The notes under the pieces were generated by a model, which worked only from the letters and a program-made list of their open reading frames with translations, ran no database searches and was not told the DNA's origin. A DNA stretch of 12,112 bases from an uncultured Eggerthellaceae bacterium (GTDB taxonomy: Bacteria; Actinomycetota; Coriobacteriia; Coriobacteriales; Eggerthellaceae), in the NCBI GenBank assembly GCA_958454405.1, contig CAUEBO010000072.1:1-12112 (forward strand), in the 5' to 3' direction. The translations under genes and the position numbers were made by a program. Numbering within the stretch: position 1 is the stretch's first letter; each line of letters starts with the position of its first letter. This document shows positions 5,330 through 12,112 of this stretch, in pieces.

Positions 5330-8300
5330 TCAGCGGCGAACCTTCCTTCTGCTTGCCGACGCCCTCATCGCCGCACCGAGCGCAACCAACGATACGAGCA
5401 GCAGACAAGCCCATGCTTGAGCATTGACGGTATCGCCGGATTTCGGCATCGGGGAAGGGCCGCTGCCTTGATCGCTGCGGTCTTTGGTGCTCAGGACGTA
5501 CGTCGAGGCATGATCGATGGAGAAAGGCACGGTACGGTCGTTGTCGAGAACGGCGTCTTGGTTGCATGATTCGAGCGCGTTGCTGCTTTCGTCGTAGTGG
5601 TACAGGTAGAATTTCTGCCGGGGTGCAAACGAGTCGAAGCGCTCCAGGTTCGCGTGCACCTCGATCGTGCCGGGAAGGGGCCCTTCGTGGGCGAATCGAA
5701 CGCATGCGGCCGAACCGTCGGCGGCAAGATGGGATATTCCCGCCTCGGTTGGGGTGAGCAGCGAGAAGCCGAGGCGCACGTCGCGTGTCGTATCGGTTAT
5801 GTCCGCTCCCTTGAAAATCCACCGGAGCATCGACTGCGAGCCGTTCGCGCGCACGTCTCCGTCGTCGAGCTTCATGTTCAGGATGATGCTCTTGCCGCTC
5901 TCCTTCAGATAGGCGAGCACGCGTTTGTCGAGGACGTCGGTCCTCTTGACGTCGAAGCTCACATATTCCTGTTTCGAGCCCACAAGCAGGTCGATGGCCT
6001 TTTGCGCGTCGAGGAAGCCGTTTTGGTCGAAGCAGGCTTCGGTTTCCGTTCGGGTGACGTCGAAATAGTATGTATGCTTCTTTTCGAGCATGAACCCGAT
6101 GTCGAAGGTCACCGGCTTGGTGCCGTCGCGGCCGTTCGCATTCGAGACGGTGATGTATTCGGGGTACCAGTCGTCGCCGTCGAGGTCGACGGTCATCTCG
6201 TCGATCTGACCGACGTTCTTTTCGTACGTCACGCGGAAGCGGTCGACCACGCCGTTCTCGAAGGCAGAGCTGTCGCCGCCGCGGGCGTAGGACCACACAT
6301 TGCCGTCGCCAACGTTCATCGGCGGGATGAATATGTCCTTGTCCCCGCACAGATCGAACAGGATGTTGGTGTGCTCGGCGTCCCCGTTGTGCTTGTCCGC
6401 CGTCTTCACCTCGTATTCATAGAGGGGAGCCTCGTCGTCTTTGCCGTCCCGGTAGACACGGGCATAGGCATCCCCACTCACCCACGTTCTCACGTCCTTG
6501 GCCAAACCGAAATCCCCGATAACCCCCTGCGACGATCCGCTCTTCGACCCGCTGGATTCCCAATAGGACGTAAGGTTTCCGAGAAACCAGTTGCAGCTTT
6601 TCGAATCGCCGTCGAATTTGAACGAGAACCCTTGCAGCGCCGAAAGCGGCATGCGGTCGCCCGGCAACACGACTTTGGCGCTCGTGTTCTGGCCGAAATA
6701 GAGGAAGTTGCTGATATCGTAGGAGACGCTCGGAACCGAGCCGTCGCCCAGCAAGGTGGCCCTCAGCGTGCCGTTCAGCTTTTCGGTGTTCCTGATACCC
6801 ACCATATCGGACCGGGGCGAGTCGATATGGAGGACGTACACGGAGTCGTGCTGGTCGAGGCGGATGACGTCCCATCCGTCGTCGTAGAAGGTGCCGTTGA
6901 CGAAGAACGGTTTGGTTTTCAGGTCTTCCTTGGTGGTGTAGAGGTTCCTGAACTCGAACGATGCCGGCATCCAGCTATCGGGGTGGTTGCAGGTTATCTC
7001 AATGCGGCATATTTCCGGAAAACCTGACGTGAATAGGGCGTTCCAATCGGAGTAGCCAAACTCGTCTATATCCTCGGTCAACAGCCCTACTTGCCAGGGA
7101 TCATCCGTTTCCCCGCGCAAGGTGGCGTACGAGGGGCGATCGTCCTGGTCGAAGAGCGTGATCGACAGTTCGAGGTCGTCTCGGAAGGCCAGGCCGGCCT
7201 TTTTGTAGAATGCGTTTTGTATGGTGACGGCGTACTCGCTCGCGCCGATCGATTCGCAGTTTTCCTTGATGCGGGAAGCATCGGGTATCCCTCGCGCGAA
7301 GTCGAGGACGCAGTCGGTGAACGTCACGTTGCCGATCGCGTCCCGCGGGGAATTCTCGTCCGCGGAGTTGAAGTTTCCCTTGAACTTGCCCCCGCTGATC
7401 GACAGCTCCGCGTCGGACTTCGAGCCCAGCGGATACGCGATGCCCGCGAACACCGGGCACCCCCATCCGACCGCCCACAACATATGTCCCTGCAGATCGA
7501 CCGAAAGCGTGGGATGCATGACGAGCTGCCCGTGATCGGTGATGCTCGACGCCATCGCGACGCCGAAGTGCCTTCCGGTGACCGACAGGTCGTCTGCAAG
7601 GACCAGGCTCGCGTTGTTCCCCAGGGCCTGGATGGCGGCTCCGGCGCCGCCGTCGTAGTCCTGGTTGATGTTGAGCCCCTGCACGGTCAGGCGCGCATCG
7701 TCCAAAAGCTCGAACTGGAGGTTGCGGTACATTTCGTCCGGATTTCCCACGACGCTCACGTTTCCGCTGACGTAGAGCACCGATTTCTTGAAGTTGTACA
7801 CGCCTCCGAGCAGCCCGGTGAGGTCGAGCGTATCGCCGTCCGTCAGGCTGACGATTCCCAGGTTGGGATCCTTGGGGACGAACGTGCCCGCGCTGCCGTG
7901 ATCATCGACGGGCGTCACGCGATCGCCGTTCATGCCCGCTCGAACGTCTACGAACAGGGGGAGCAGCGCCACCTCGTTCGCGTAGCCGCTGCAGGCCGGC
8001 GTGCCGGGAAAGGTGCCCGGCGCGACGGTGCCGTAATTGCAGAGGTCGGTGACGATGGGAACGGAGGCGGCGTCGCCGCTCGCGGCGTAGTGGGCGTCGA
8101 GGAGCCGATAGTCGTACTGCGATTTCTCGTTGAGGAACACGTCGTTGATGGGAAACGCGATGGTGTCGCCCGGAACGGGCACGTCGAGGTTGTGGTAGAA
8201 CTGCACCGGATCACGCTGCGTGCCGGGCCACAGCCCGTACAGGGACGCCTCGCTCGTGGGGATCATGAACCTGCCGTCCTTGCTCATCAAGGTCGAGTTG

Positions 8301-9916
8301 TAGAAGGGGGTGTTCGTCGTGTTGGCGATGCTGGATGCGGGGTCGGACGGACTGTCGGTGTCGCGTATGAAATCGCCGATGTTTGAGAACTGCCACCCGT
8401 ACATCGCCTTCGTCGGCATGAGCACTTCCTGGTGGTTCGCATACGTTCTCAGGCGCATGACCTCGATGCTCGTCGCTATGGTCGGCCGCGCTGCGCTTCC
8501 CTCGTAGATGTAGCCGTGAAGCTCCATGTTCTCGGTCAAGAGGTCTTTGCGTCCGTCCCCGTTGCCATACGTAAGCGCCGGTACGGGATCGCCGTCGGGA
8601 CCGAGAATGGTATTGCCCTCATCGTCGAGCATGAAGCCGAAATCGTACAGAGGCAACAGGTCGAGGATGCCGCATTTTTCCGACGCTTCGTTCAGGTAGT
8701 AGTTCGCCAGGTTCTGAAGGGAGACCGCCTCGTCGGCTTTGGGGGCGAGGGGGCCCTCCGTGTCCGACCAGTCCTCCGAATCGTATTCGGCTTTGTACGG
8801 GTAATCGGCGGGCGAGGAGCCGGCATGGTCCTGTAGCCACGCATCGTAGTAATCGTCGACGAAATTCGCGTAGAGGGAGTCGAGGAATGCCAGCTCGTAC
8901 AGGTAGCGCGAAACATACATGAAGATGTAATCGGCGTCCTCGATCAGCGCGTGCTCGTACACCGCATCGACCGAGCTCAGCTCCATCTGCGCCTCCACCA
9001 GCGTCGGCGTGCTGAGTTCTGAAACGGTGTAGAGCCCTTTCGAAAGCGCCAGCATGTCGCCTTCGAAGGAGATGGCCGGGTTGGTCTGCCCCGATCCGTA
9101 GACGCGGATGAGGTGGTTGAGGAACTCGTCGGTGAGCGCTTTGAGCACAGCCGCGTCCGCCTCGGTCAGGTTGCTTTCCTCGTCGCCGTTGAAGTTGATC
9201 GAGCCGTCGGGGTTTATGGTGTACCCGTACCGCGCTTGGCGCTCGGGATCTTCGTAGAACGCCTTGATCGCCTTCAGGCTGCCTCTATCGCCCGAGATGA
9301 GGGGTTCGATCCGGTCGGTCACCGTTTGGACATCCTTGAGCGCCACATCGAAACGGTCTTGCGCCTCGTCCTGCTCGATCATATGCTCGAGGTCGTCGAG
9401 CTTGCTGTTGATCGCATCCAGCTCGTAGTCCATCTGGTGCAGGGTCATCTCGACGGATGCAAGCTCGTTGAGTATGGTCAGACCCCAGTACTTCGTCGGC
9501 ATGAAGAGCTTCTCCAAGATCCCCGGGTTCGGGTTGTCGTTCATCTCCCTCACCTTGCCTTCGGCGAAGGCGAGACCTTTTCCCGAGAGCATGATCGCCG
9601 TTTTCAACAGGTCGAGCGCGCCACCCGCCGCTTTGTCGGCGTCGGAGCGCAACGAAGCCGAAGAGAGCGAGGCGATCGGGGACGCGGACGGAACCGCATC
9701 CGCAGCGGGGAGCGATTCGTCGGCGACGGACGATGGCTCGACGATGTCGGGCTCCGTGCGCTCGACATCGGGCGAAGCACCGATCTCCTCCTGTTCGGGT
9801 TGGCGTGAGGACCCGACCTCTTCTTCGGCGGCAAAAGCGGCTGCGGGCAGGGATCCGAACACCAGGCACAGCGTCACCGTGAGGGATAGCAGTCGATTTC
9901 TCGTAGTCGTCTTCAT
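5330..9916 (-). CDS. Giant (1528-aa) cell-surface protein, sortase-like anchor
   Basis: The start ATG 9916 is preceded by GAGG 6 nt upstream and begins a clear signal peptide (residues 1-30, ending AAAFAA). Residues 31-90 are an acidic, Ser/Pro-rich linker. Residues about 95-205 are helical with a likely coiled coil (about 148-200), followed by a mixed region to about 680. Residues about 685-870 show short strands with Gly/Asn turns, as in a parallel beta-helix. Residues about 1300-1478 match a C-terminal module I recall from Gram-positive surface proteins: a strand-rich domain, then LPGTIEVHANLERFD, FYLYHYDES and a closing HASTYVLST. The end has MPKSGD (1490-1495), a membrane segment (about 1499-1517) and the basic tail RRKVRR, which is a variant LPxTG sorting signal. 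It is probably an adhesin or surface-layer-associated protein; no enzymatic motif was recognised. Divergent from the helix-turn-helix gene at 10079. The frame is intact along 4.6 kb. Confidence 0.85.
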   Translation of the reverse strand: MKTTTRNRLLSLTVTLCLVFGSLPAAAFAAEEEVGSSRQPEQEEIGASPDVERTEPDIVEPSSVADESLPAADAVPSASPIASLSSASLRSDADKAAGGALDLLKTAIMLSGKGLAFAEGKVREMNDNPNPGILEKLFMPTKYWGLTILNELASVEMTLHQMDYELDAINSKLDDLEHMIEQDEAQDRFDVALKDVQTVTDRIEPLISGDRGSLKAIKAFYEDPERQARYGYTINPDGSINFNGDEESNLTEADAAVLKALTDEFLNHLIRVYGSGQTNPAISFEGDMLALSKGLYTVSELSTPTLVEAQMELSSVDAVYEHALIEDADYIFMYVSRYLYELAFLDSLYANFVDDYYDAWLQDHAGSSPADYPYKAEYDSEDWSDTEGPLAPKADEAVSLQNLANYYLNEASEKCGILDLLPLYDFGFMLDDEGNTILGPDGDPVPALTYGNGDGRKDLLTENMELHGYIYEGSAARPTIATSIEVMRLRTYANHQEVLMPTKAMYGWQFSNIGDFIRDTDSPSDPASSIANTTNTPFYNSTLMSKDGRFMIPTSEASLYGLWPGTQRDPVQFYHNLDVPVPGDTIAFPINDVFLNEKSQYDYRLLDAHYAASGDAASVPIVTDLCNYGTVAPGTFPGTPACSGYANEVALLPLFVDVRAGMNGDRVTPVDDHGSAGTFVPKDPNLGIVSLTDGDTLDLTGLLGGVYNFKKSVLYVSGNVSVVGNPDEMYRNLQFELLDDARLTVQGLNINQDYDGGAGAAIQALGNNASLVLADDLSVTGRHFGVAMASSITDHGQLVMHPTLSVDLQGHMLWAVGWGCPVFAGIAYPLGSKSDAELSISGGKFKGNFNSADENSPRDAIGNVTFTDCVLDFARGIPDASRIKENCESIGASEYAVTIQNAFYKKAGLAFRDDLELSITLFDQDDRPSYATLRGETDDPWQVGLLTEDIDEFGYSDWNALFTSGFPEICRIEITCNHPDSWMPASFEFRNLYTTKEDLKTKPFFVNGTFYDDGWDVIRLDQHDSVYVLHIDSPRSDMVGIRNTEKLNGTLRATLLGDGSVPSVSYDISNFLYFGQNTSAKVVLPGDRMPLSALQGFSFKFDGDSKSCNWFLGNLTSYWESSGSKSGSSQGVIGDFGLAKDVRTWVSGDAYARVYRDGKDDEAPLYEYEVKTADKHNGDAEHTNILFDLCGDKDIFIPPMNVGDGNVWSYARGGDSSAFENGVVDRFRVTYEKNVGQIDEMTVDLDGDDWYPEYITVSNANGRDGTKPVTFDIGFMLEKKHTYYFDVTRTETEACFDQNGFLDAQKAIDLLVGSKQEYVSFDVKRTDVLDKRVLAYLKESGKSIILNMKLDDGDVRANGSQSMLRWIFKGADITDTTRDVRLGFSLLTPTEAGISHLAADGSAACVRFAHEGPLPGTIEVHANLERFDSFAPRQKFYLYHYDESSNALESCNQDAVLDNDRTVPFSIDHASTYVLSTKDRSDQGSGPSPMPKSGDTVNAQAWACLLLVSLVALGAAMRASASRRKVRR

Positions 9917-9938
9917 GGGATGCCTCGAAACCTTCGCG

Positions 9939-9967
9939 ATTATTGGCTATCGGCAAGCTATGAAATA
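9939..9967 (-). promoter_or_regulatory. Weak candidate promoter for the giant surface protein
   Basis: On the minus strand AATAAT (9939-9944) matches the -10 consensus at five of six positions and would place the transcript start about 15 nt before the start codon. The -35 hexamer at the expected distance (about 9961-9967) is poor. The surrounding 100 bp is clearly richer in A and T than the rest of the window, as expected for a divergent promoter region. Confidence 0.25.
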
Positions 9968-9997
9968 AGTCTAATAGGGCGAGCCTCGAACTGGAAT

Positions 9998-10027
9998 AGC
10001 AGCCGTTTTGAGAAAAAAGTTGCTGCT
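9998..10027. promoter_or_regulatory. Inverted repeat overlapping the regulator's -35 box, possible operator
   Basis: AGCAGC (9998-10003) and GCTGCT (10022-10027) form an inverted repeat 18 bp apart, and the right half overlaps the -35 box TTGCTG of the divergent regulator gene. A half-site spacing of 24 bp centre to centre is compatible with two helical turns. It could be an operator for the helix-turn-helix protein or another factor, but six-base arms are short and may be chance. Confidence 0.25.
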
Positions 10028-10049
10028 TTTCGGCCTTCCTCGCTATACT
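10020..10049 (+). promoter_or_regulatory. Sigma-70-type promoter of the helix-turn-helix gene
   Basis: TTGCTG (10020-10025) and TATACT (10044-10049) are good -35 and -10 matches with an 18-bp spacer. The predicted transcript start at about 10056 gives a leader of about 23 nt containing the ribosome site GGAGGG (10067-10072). It is the clearest promoter in the window. Confidence 0.65.
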
Positions 10050-10078
10050 GACCCTCGCATCGAAACGGAGGGACGACC

Positions 10079-11668
10079 ATGTCTGAGCCGAAGACGAACT
10101 TCGCCATGCTGTTGCGCTTGCTGGGAGCACGCCCGCGCGACGTGTGCGAAGCGGTGGGCGCCGACAAAAGCCTCGTAAGCCGATGGACGAACGGCAAACA
10201 GAAGCTCATGCCTGGCCACGACTGGGTGGGCAAAGTGGCCGACTACCTGTTGATGCTGGACGAGCGGCTGAAGGAGCCGGTTCTCTTAGACGTGCTTTCG
10301 GCCTACTACCCCGACGATGCGCTGGAGACGCCGGCGCTGAGGAGGGAGGCCCTGATCGGATGGCTAGCGACGGTGGGGCATCTTCCGGCCCGGCACCTAG
10401 CGGGCAAAAACGGGCTTGCCGACCTCGTCATGGCGAAGGCGGCGCAGCTCGCGGCGTCGAAGGAGGCCTTCCGGTCGGCATCGTCGCCTGCGCTCGCGCC
10501 CGAAAAACCGCACCAGCCGCTGCTGATGAAGAACGCCGTGGTGTACGGCAAGGAAGGCGTGCAGGGCAGCGCTCTCCAATTCATCGAACTGATCATGCAG
10601 CAAACCGAGCCGCAGGACATCCTGTTCGCTTGCCCCGAGGGGCTCGACATGTACACGCGCGACGAGAAGTTCGGCACGGTGCTGATGGATCGTATGATGG
10701 AGATGTTCGCGGCGGGGCACACCCTTTCAGTCGTGCTGCGCACCGACTACAAGGTGACCGACATCTCGGCGTTCTCGGGGCGGTGGCTCGTGGCCCATCT
10801 GCTGGGATACATTAGAAGCTACTACTTCGACGAGTTCCACAAGTCCTATGACGACAAGATGATGGCGGCGGTCGAGGGCCGCATCGCGATGAAGGTGACG
10901 GGCGGCAAGCAGGGCGACGACGACGGCATGCGCACTGCCATCTACTTCGACGAACCGACGGTGGCCGAGGTGTGGGAGGAGTGCTCCGACTACCGGAAGC
11001 GCTCCAAACAGCGGTTTCGCTACCACCTGTTCGAGCAGCCGGACGCGTATCTGCGCGGCGTCGCACCGTTGCCCGACCGGGCGCACTATCGATTCGTCCG
11101 GCTCCCCCATTTCGGGCTTGCGGGAATGGATCGCACGCAGGAGGACTTCGGTCTGTCATCAGAGGAACGAAAACGGCTGCTAGAAGACTTCGGCCCGTTG
11201 TTCGTACCGGTCGCGTTCTTCGAGCCGCAAACTCCCGTGCGGCATCTGTATTGCGAGAACGACATTGAAGACGCGCTCTTGAAGAGCCGCCATGTGTGCT
11301 CCGAGCTTTCTACCATATGCGGGCGCCGGGTGATCATGGCGACCCAGGCGCTCGTTGACCAGCTGATTCTGATGAAAAAGATGCTGGAGGAGCACAAAAA
11401 CTTCGAGGTGTGCTTCTTGCCCGACAGCCAGTTCAAACGACTTACCATGCAGATCGCCTGCTGGGGCGACGTGGCGGCCATCGGCTGGATAGCCAAAGGC
11501 AAAAGCACCGCCTGCAAGGACTACACGAACACCAACGCGCTCACCGGCTTCTGCGGATCTATCTGGGACCGGATACCCAGCATGCTGAAAGGCCGTTCTC
11601 TGGCGATACGGAAGATCAACACGTGGCTCAAGAAAGCCAAGAAGTACGGGTATGCAGTGAACGGTTAA
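10079..11668 (+). CDS. Large helix-turn-helix protein, C-terminal region unassigned
   Basis: The product is 529 aa from ATG 10079, with GGAGGG 6 nt upstream and a good promoter at 10020-10049. Residues about 6-57 look like a Cro/XRE-type helix-turn-helix, with the recognition helix around DKSLVSRWTNGKQ (29-41). A helical linker spans 60-145. The remaining 380 residues match no family I can name. Residues about 152-222 (VVYGKEG, a helix, then DILFACPEG and later AAGHTLSVVLRTD) loosely recall the phospholipase-D-like sensor fold of TrmB-type regulators, but the HKD catalytic motif is absent and this is a guess. Eight cysteines are scattered (for example RHVCSELSTICG and IACWGD), with no obvious metal cluster. 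No signal peptide or membrane segment is seen, so it should be cytoplasmic. It is divergent from the giant surface protein and may control that gene and itself. It is monocistronic as far as visible. Confidence 0.8.
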   Translation: MSEPKTNFAMLLRLLGARPRDVCEAVGADKSLVSRWTNGKQKLMPGHDWVGKVADYLLMLDERLKEPVLLDVLSAYYPDDALETPALRREALIGWLATVGHLPARHLAGKNGLADLVMAKAAQLAASKEAFRSASSPALAPEKPHQPLLMKNAVVYGKEGVQGSALQFIELIMQQTEPQDILFACPEGLDMYTRDEKFGTVLMDRMMEMFAAGHTLSVVLRTDYKVTDISAFSGRWLVAHLLGYIRSYYFDEFHKSYDDKMMAAVEGRIAMKVTGGKQGDDDGMRTAIYFDEPTVAEVWEECSDYRKRSKQRFRYHLFEQPDAYLRGVAPLPDRAHYRFVRLPHFGLAGMDRTQEDFGLSSEERKRLLEDFGPLFVPVAFFEPQTPVRHLYCENDIEDALLKSRHVCSELSTICGRRVIMATQALVDQLILMKKMLEEHKNFEVCFLPDSQFKRLTMQIACWGDVAAIGWIAKGKSTACKDYTNTNALTGFCGSIWDRIPSMLKGRSLAIRKINTWLKKAKKYGYAVNG

Positions 11669-11779
11669 GGGAGGGCCGCCGCCTGTTCGGACGAGCTCTT
11701 CGCCCAAGATAACGGAGGGGATCGGCCATTGCACCGAAGCCGAGCCGAACCTCGATCACTCCCCGCCCGCGCCCTCTTT
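11669..11779. other. Convergent intergenic region
   Basis: This 111-bp gap separates the stop codon of the helix-turn-helix gene from the convergent end of recQ. I found no strong hairpin with a T-run on either strand, so transcription may end by a factor-dependent route. Confidence 0.4.
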
Positions 11780-12112
11780 CTAGAACGCGGCGATCTCGGA
11801 AAGGAAGGCCTCCCCGTAGCGGGCGAGTTTCGTGGCGCCCACGCCGCTGACCTCCAGGAACTCCTCGTTGGTTGCGGGCCTTTTCGCGCACATGTCGCGC
11901 AGGGCGGCATCTGAGAACACGATGTAAGGCGGCTTGCCCGCCTCGTCGGCCAGGCGCTTGCGCAGCACGCGAAGGCGCTCGAACAGCTCGAGGTCGGCGT
12001 CATTCGCAGGCGCGCCCGACGAGCCGAACACGTGCGGGCCGCCCGCAGCCGAACGCGTGCGCTCGGGCTTTCGCAGAACGCGCTTCATCGACAAGCTGAA
12101 ACCCTCTTCGGC
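11780..12112 (-). CDS. recQ: ATP-dependent DNA helicase RecQ, C-terminal part (HRDC)
   Basis: The minus-strand frame is open to the window edge, so only the last 110 residues are seen and the start lies beyond 12112. The piece begins AEEGFSLSMKRVLRKP, corresponding to the end of the RecQ winged-helix (RQC) region. A variable linker follows, then a full HRDC domain: LFERLRVLRKRLADEAGKPP, YIVFSDAALRDM, and EVSGVGATKLARYGEAFLSE. RecQ is a 3'-5' DNA helicase that acts in recombination and repair of stalled forks; HRDC helps bind DNA. The stop codon (TAG) follows directly after the domain, at the usual place, and the visible part is undamaged. A broken fragment covering the region upstream of this piece lies at 4640-5082. 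Other HRDC proteins (such as RNase D) are less likely because the RQC-like end precedes the domain. Confidence 0.85.
   Translation of the reverse strand, partial: AEEGFSLSMKRVLRKPERTRSAAGGPHVFGSSGAPANDADLELFERLRVLRKRLADEAGKPPYIVFSDAALRDMCAKRPATNEEFLEVSGVGATKLARYGEAFLSEIAAF

Noticed and set aside
5597..7027. A 476-codon plus-strand frame opposite the giant surface gene
   Set aside because: No ribosome site, signal or domain; the opposite strand encodes a continuous signal-peptide-to-anchor protein.
7091..8386. A 431-codon plus-strand frame opposite the giant surface gene
   Set aside because: It is a shadow with biased composition and no recognisable motif.
1..12112. CRISPR array, tRNA, rRNA, transposase or phage genes
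   Set aside because: I saw no spaced direct repeats, no tRNA-like cloverleaf and no transposase, integrase or phage protein motif in any plausible frame.

Overview
The window is high-GC DNA with Shine-Dalgarno-led genes and surface proteins carrying C-terminal anchors typical of Gram-positives. The gene content (a DUF1700/DUF4097 pair, a pirin, large signal-peptide surface proteins with degenerate sortase-type tails, a RecQ with a C-terminal HRDC domain) suggests a gut actinobacterium of the Coriobacteriia, probably Eggerthellaceae (Eggerthella/Gordonibacter-like). This placement is inferred from style and gene content; no marker gene is present.

Layout. Positions 1-1777 (+) hold the end of a DUF1700-type membrane protein, overlapping by 17 nt a DUF4097 protein built of eleven serine-glycine repeats. 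A perfect 13-bp hairpin follows at 1787-1819. On the minus strand come a complete pirin (1918-2619) and, upstream of it, a 412-aa surface protein with a signal peptide, an InlB/Flg_new-like repeat and a C-terminal membrane anchor (2769-4007). Positions 4008-5329 contain no intact gene. They hold a 145-bp element bounded by 27-bp inverted repeats (4402-4546), a broken recQ fragment fused to a 90-bp pirin fragment (4640-5172), and an inverted-repeat intergenic element (5192-5321).

A single gene for a 1528-aa surface protein fills 5330-9916 (minus). Divergent from it, across a 162-bp intergenic region with a clear promoter, is a 529-aa protein with an N-terminal helix-turn-helix and a large C-terminal region I cannot assign to a family (10079-11668, +). 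The window ends inside the 3' end of recQ on the minus strand (11780-12112), showing the HRDC domain.

How the parts relate. DUF1700 and DUF4097 proteins are commonly paired in envelope or stress-sensing loci. The divergent giant surface protein and helix-turn-helix protein look like a regulator and target pair, which is inference from layout alone. The recQ/pirin relic lies between an intact pirin and an intact recQ 3' end, so this looks like a rearranged, decaying segment between surface-protein genes. The most novel-looking candidates are the unassigned regulator with its giant divergent partner, the 145-bp inverted-repeat element, and the chimeric relic. None of them amounts to proof of a new system.
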